Shown here: positions 61,060 through 64,000 of the stretch, one piece after another
Numbering within the stretch: the stretch's first letter is position 1
Layout: the number at the start of each line of letters is the position of its first letter
Source: Streptomyces sp. HUAS CB01
GTDB taxonomy: Bacteria > Actinomycetota > Actinomycetes > Streptomycetales > Streptomycetaceae
Direction: 5' to 3'
Length of the DNA: 64,000 nt
Assembly (NCBI RefSeq): GCF_030406905.1
Contig: NZ_CP129137.1
Span: 6,355,501-6,419,500 of the forward strand
Notes under the pieces: model-generated
The model's database searches: none
Seen by the model: only the letters and a program-made list of their open reading frames with translations
What the model was told of the DNA's origin: nothing
Translations under genes and position numbers: made by a program

Positions 61060-62054
61060 CGACGGGCCGTGCCGTTCAGCACGGTGACGGGATGCCGCCG
61101 GGGGACGGTGCCGAAGTCGTCGAAGTCGATCCGGCGGCGGAAGTCCTTGATGGTCTCGCGAAGGCCGTGCTCGACCGGTGTCGTGGGATTCCAGTCCAGC
61201 AGTTCGCGGGCGAGGGTGATCGCCGGACGGCGCTTGCCGGGATCGTCCTGCGGCCGGGGGACCAGCACGATCTCGGACGGGGACTCGGTGAGCTTGCTGA
61301 TCCACTGGGCCAGTTCGAGCATGGTGATCTCGTGCGGATTGCCGAGGTTGACGGGCCCTCCGTGGCTGCTCCCGATCATCCGCAACAGCCCGTCGACCAG
61401 GTCGTCCACGTAGCACAGGGACCGGGTCTGGGTGCCGTCCCCGGTGACCGTGATCGGCTCTCCCCGCAGTGCCTGGCGGATGAACGTCGGGATCGCCCTG
61501 CCGTCGTCCGGACGCATCCGGGGACCGAAGGTGTTGAAGATGCGCACGATCTTGGCGTCCACGCCCCGGTCCCTGCGGTACGCCATCGTCAGGGCCTCGC
61601 CGAAGCGCTTCGCCTCGTCGTACACGGAACGCGGGCCCACCGGGTTGACGTGACCCCAGTAGCTCTCCGGTTGCGGGTGGACCTGCGGGTCCCCGTACGA
61701 CTCCGAGGTGGAGGTCAGCAGGAAACGGGCGCCCTTGGCGGCTGCCAGGTCGAGGGCGTGCCAGGTGCCGGCCGACCCCACGCGCAGCGTCTCCAGGGGC
61801 AGTCTGAGGTAGTCCGCGGGGGAGGCGGGCGAGGCCAGGTGGAACACGGCGTCCACCGGTCCGCTCACGCTCAGGCCCGCGGTGACGTCCCGGCACTCGA
61901 ACCGGAAGCGCGCATCGCCCATCAGGTGGGCGACGGTGTCCTCGCTGGACGTCACGAGGTTGTCCACGCACAGCACGGAGTGGTCTGCGGCGAGCAGGCG
62001 CTCGCAGAGATGGGAGCCGATGAACCCGGCCCCACCCGTCACTACAGCACGCAT
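61056..62054 (-). CDS. UDP-glucuronate decarboxylase-like NAD-dependent epimerase (UXS type)
   Basis: A 332-residue extended SDR. The NAD motif is GGAGFIGSHLCERLL, the active site is LLTSTSESYGDPQVHPQPESYWGHVNPVGPRSVYDEAKRFGEAL, and the blocks RIFNTFGPRMRPDDGRAIPTFIRQAL and YVDDLVDGLLRMI follow. The SYGDPxxHPQxExYWGxVNPxGxRSxYDExKR pattern is that of UDP-xylose synthases. The ATG at 62054 with GAGAGGA upstream begins right at MRAVVTGG; an upstream start at 62096 is weaker. It would supply UDP-xylose. Confidence 0.88.
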   Translation of the reverse strand: MRAVVTGGAGFIGSHLCERLLAADHSVLCVDNLVTSSEDTVAHLMGDARFRFECRDVTAGLSVSGPVDAVFHLASPASPADYLRLPLETLRVGSAGTWHALDLAAAKGARFLLTSTSESYGDPQVHPQPESYWGHVNPVGPRSVYDEAKRFGEALTMAYRRDRGVDAKIVRIFNTFGPRMRPDDGRAIPTFIRQALRGEPITVTGDGTQTRSLCYVDDLVDGLLRMIGSSHGGPVNLGNPHEITMLELAQWISKLTESPSEIVLVPRPQDDPGKRRPAITLARELLDWNPTTPVEHGLRETIKDFRRRIDFDDFGTVPRRHPVTVLNGTARR

Positions 62055-62185
62055 GAAGGTCCTCTCGACCGCCACGTCGCGGGTCGGCGGCGGCAAGGTG
62101 ATGTGTCATTGCCGAGGCCTGCCCCGACATCGTGTTTGCATCTATTTGTCGGTTATCGACTATTCGAGACGTTAGGTGACTGAAT
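62055..62185. promoter_or_regulatory. Divergent promoter region, AT-rich
   Basis: A 130-bp AT-rich stretch (especially 62130-62185) between the leftward epimerase operon and the rightward sugar-phosphate transferase. A short inverted repeat GTCG-N5-CGAC (62148-62160) is present. It probably carries both promoters. Confidence 0.5.
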
Positions 62186-62896
62186 ATGCCTCCGCGATGG
62201 GCAACTTTCCCCCGTTCAGTTGAAGAGGACGGTGGGGCGGCCTCACCCGTCGCAGTGACGGCCGCTCACCGTCCCGCTTGGTCCGGACGGCCGAAGCCCG
62301 GACGTCCGGCCGTCAAACGGACGATCGACGTCGTCGGAGCCGCCGCCCTGCTCCTGCTGCTGTCGCCGCTGCTCCTCGCGGTGGCCGTGGCGGTGAAGGC
62401 GGACTCCCCGGGACCGGTGCTGTTCCGGCAGAAGCGCACGGGCCGGTACGGCCGGGAGTTCGAGGTCCTCAAGCTCCGCACGATGCACGTCGGGGCGGAG
62501 CGGATGAGGGACGCGCTCGACGCCCGCAACGAGTCCGACGGGCATCTGTTCAAGATCCGCGAGGACCCCCGGGTCACCACGACGGGCCGCTGGCTGCGCC
62601 GCTGGTCCCTGGACGAACTGCCGCAGCTGGTCAATGTGCTCAGGGGCCAGATGTCCCTGGTCGGCCCGCGGCCGCTGCCGGTCGGGGACTCCGCGTTCAC
62701 CGAGGAGGCACGCCGGCGGCTGCTGGTCCGGCCCGGCCTCACCGGGCTGTGGCAGATCGGCGGACGGTCCGACCTCGGCTGGGAGGAGGCGCTCCGTCTG
62801 GACCTGGAGTACGTGCGCGCCTGGTCGATCCGCATGGACCTGCGCATCCTCGTGCGCACCCTGCCGGCCGTCGCGCGCGGCGACGGCGCCTACTGA
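62186..62896 (+). CDS. Undecaprenyl-phosphate sugar phosphotransferase
   Basis: A 236-residue initiating enzyme of the bacterial sugar transferase family, of the short form with one membrane segment (VVGAAALLLLLSPLLLAVAVAV). Catalytic blocks are DSPGPVLFRQKRTGRYGREFEVLKLRTM, RWSLDELPQLVNVLRGQMSLVGPRPLPV and RPGLTGLWQIGGRSDLGWEEALRLDLEYVR. It loads the first sugar phosphate onto undecaprenyl phosphate. It lacks the N-terminal CoA-like domain of long WcaJ forms. Confidence 0.93.
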   Translation: MPPRWATFPRSVEEDGGAASPVAVTAAHRPAWSGRPKPGRPAVKRTIDVVGAAALLLLLSPLLLAVAVAVKADSPGPVLFRQKRTGRYGREFEVLKLRTMHVGAERMRDALDARNESDGHLFKIREDPRVTTTGRWLRRWSLDELPQLVNVLRGQMSLVGPRPLPVGDSAFTEEARRRLLVRPGLTGLWQIGGRSDLGWEEALRLDLEYVRAWSIRMDLRILVRTLPAVARGDGAY

Positions 62897-62938
62897 CGCG
62901 GCGTGCGACGCACGGCCGCCCCACGGAGGGAGACGCGC

Positions 62939-64000
62939 ATGCCGCGTCCGGAACAAGGCTTCGTGCCGCGCCTCGTGCGCCGGGCGGGGCGATGGTGCCG
63001 ACGCCGGCCCGTCCTGGCCGCGGTGTGCGGTGCCGCGGGACTGATCGTGGCCGGCGCCGTCTGGATCGTCGTCACCGGCGTGCTCGCCCGCCACGAACTG
63101 CTCGCCGCCCAGCGGAGCCTGGAGTCCCTGCGCCACCAGGCCGCTCCCGGCTCGCCTGCCGCTCAGGCCACGCGCACCCCCGAGGACGCCGTGCGCGAGG
63201 CGTCCGCCCGGGCGGCCGGAGCACACCGCCTCACCACCGGCCCGGCCTGGTACGCGGCCGCGCACATGCCCGTCATCGGCGGTCCCGTCCGTACCGTGCG
63301 CGGCGCCGCCGAGGCGGCCGACCGGCTGACTCGCGACGTGCTCTCCCCCCTCGCCGGCACGGCCGGTGAACTCGTCGCCGGCAGCGGGACGGACGCCGGG
63401 CACCTCGACCTCTCCGCACTGCGCCGCGCCGCTCCCGCCCTGCACGAGGCAGCGCGCAGCGCCTCCGACGTACGCGCCGACGTGGCCGGTCTGCCCCGCA
63501 GCACCTGGCTGCCGGCCGCCGACCGGGCCCGGGCCCTGCTCGCCGGACAGCTCGACCGCATCGTCCCCGCCACGGTCGAGGCCGCGGCCGCGGCGCGGGT
63601 GATGCCGTCCATGCTCGGCGAGAGGAGCCCGCGACGGTACCTGGTGGTCTTCGAGAACACGGCGGAGGCCCGCGGAACCGGCGGGCTGCCCGGCGCGTTC
63701 GCGATCCTCACCGCGGACCGGGGCCACCTGGGATTCGAACGCTTCGGCAACGACAGCGAGTTGGCGAAGGTCCGGGCGTCCGTCGACCTGGGGGCCGAGT
63801 ACACCGCGATGTACGGCCGTCACGTGCCCACCGGTGTCTGGGTCAACTCCAACGTCAGCCCGCACTTCCCGCACGCGGCACGCATCTGGAGCGCCATGTG
63901 GCGGGAGCACAGCGGCCAGCGGCTGGACGGCGCGTTCTCCCTCGACCCCGGCGCGCTGGCAGGGCTCCTCGCCGCCGTCGGCCCCGCCAGGCTCCCCGAC
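62939..64000 (+). CDS. DUF4012 domain-containing protein, partial
   Basis: The gene runs off the right edge with 354 residues in frame. After a basic leader there is a membrane helix (LAAVCGAAGLIVAGAVWIVVTGVLA). Then comes the DUF4012 region with YAAAHMPVIGGPVRTVRGAAEAADRL, RRYLVVFENTAEARGTGGLPGAFAIL and VWVNSNVSPHFPHAARIWSAMW. These are diagnostic of DUF4012, an exported domain often found in polysaccharide clusters. GGAGGG precedes the ATG. Function unknown; a role in polymer assembly outside the membrane is suggested by the context. Confidence 0.88.
   Translation, partial: MPRPEQGFVPRLVRRAGRWCRRRPVLAAVCGAAGLIVAGAVWIVVTGVLARHELLAAQRSLESLRHQAAPGSPAAQATRTPEDAVREASARAAGAHRLTTGPAWYAAAHMPVIGGPVRTVRGAAEAADRLTRDVLSPLAGTAGELVAGSGTDAGHLDLSALRRAAPALHEAARSASDVRADVAGLPRSTWLPAADRARALLAGQLDRIVPATVEAAAAARVMPSMLGERSPRRYLVVFENTAEARGTGGLPGAFAILTADRGHLGFERFGNDSELAKVRASVDLGAEYTAMYGRHVPTGVWVNSNVSPHFPHAARIWSAMWREHSGQRLDGAFSLDPGALAGLLAAVGPARLPD

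Overview
The window is high-GC actinobacterial DNA, almost certainly from a Streptomyces chromosome. Third codon positions are nearly all G or C. GTG and TTG starts and ATGA/GTGA gene overlaps are common. The gene families fit this: a six-gene Mce operon with YrbE permeases, an LAxTG wall protein, DUF6510, DUF4012 and TIGR03086. No phage, integrase, insertion sequence, rRNA or convincing tRNA was found, so this reads as chromosomal DNA carrying several function islands.

Layout. 1-2.1 kb: the start of an NfeD-like membrane protein (cut by the window edge) and a LytR-CpsA-Psr wall ligase. 2.1-4.4 kb: a minus-strand group with a DUF6510 zinc ribbon, a ferredoxin-reductase-like flavoprotein, a sulfite-oxidase-type molybdenum protein and an SRPBCC protein. 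4.8-10.3 kb: a copper island with a secreted His-motif protein, the CopA P-type ATPase, a small membrane protein, a DUF4396 membrane protein and a broken DUF305 lipoprotein. Three CsoR-like palindromes sit in its promoters.

11.1-14.8 kb: catalase, tartronate semialdehyde reductase and hydroxypyruvate isomerase. 15.1-29.2 kb: a complete Mce lipid-transport operon (ATPase, two permeases, six Mce proteins including one lipoprotein, two Mce-associated proteins), preceded by an ECF sigma factor with a membrane-anchored tail and a lytic transglycosylase. 29.3-35.4 kb: urate catabolism (YheO-like regulator, OHCU decarboxylase, HIU hydrolase, uricase, 8-oxoguanine deaminase, NCS2 purine permease). 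Urate oxidation makes H2O2 and the allantoin branch ends in glyoxylate. Catalase and the glyoxylate enzymes on the far side of the Mce block therefore look like parts of the same metabolic unit. This is supported by a nearly identical 18-bp operator/-35 element in front of both katA and uraD.

35.5-42.8 kb: single genes, namely a TIGR03086 protein, a 720-residue protein of unknown function followed by a SelW-like protein, a fibronectin type III lipoprotein, an RCC1 remnant, a glutaminyl cyclase lipoprotein and an Asp/His/Gly-rich sortase-anchored wall protein. 43.4-64 kb: a Wzx/Wzy-type exopolysaccharide cluster in two divergently transcribed halves. It has GDP-fucose enzymes (Gmd, Fcl), a tyrosine-kinase-type chain regulator, polymerase, flippase, acyltransferase, three methyltransferases, six glycosyltransferases including a WecG-type one, a UXS-like epimerase, an undecaprenyl-phosphate sugar transferase, and a DUF4012 protein running off the end.

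All family assignments come from reading the translated sequences. No database search was run.
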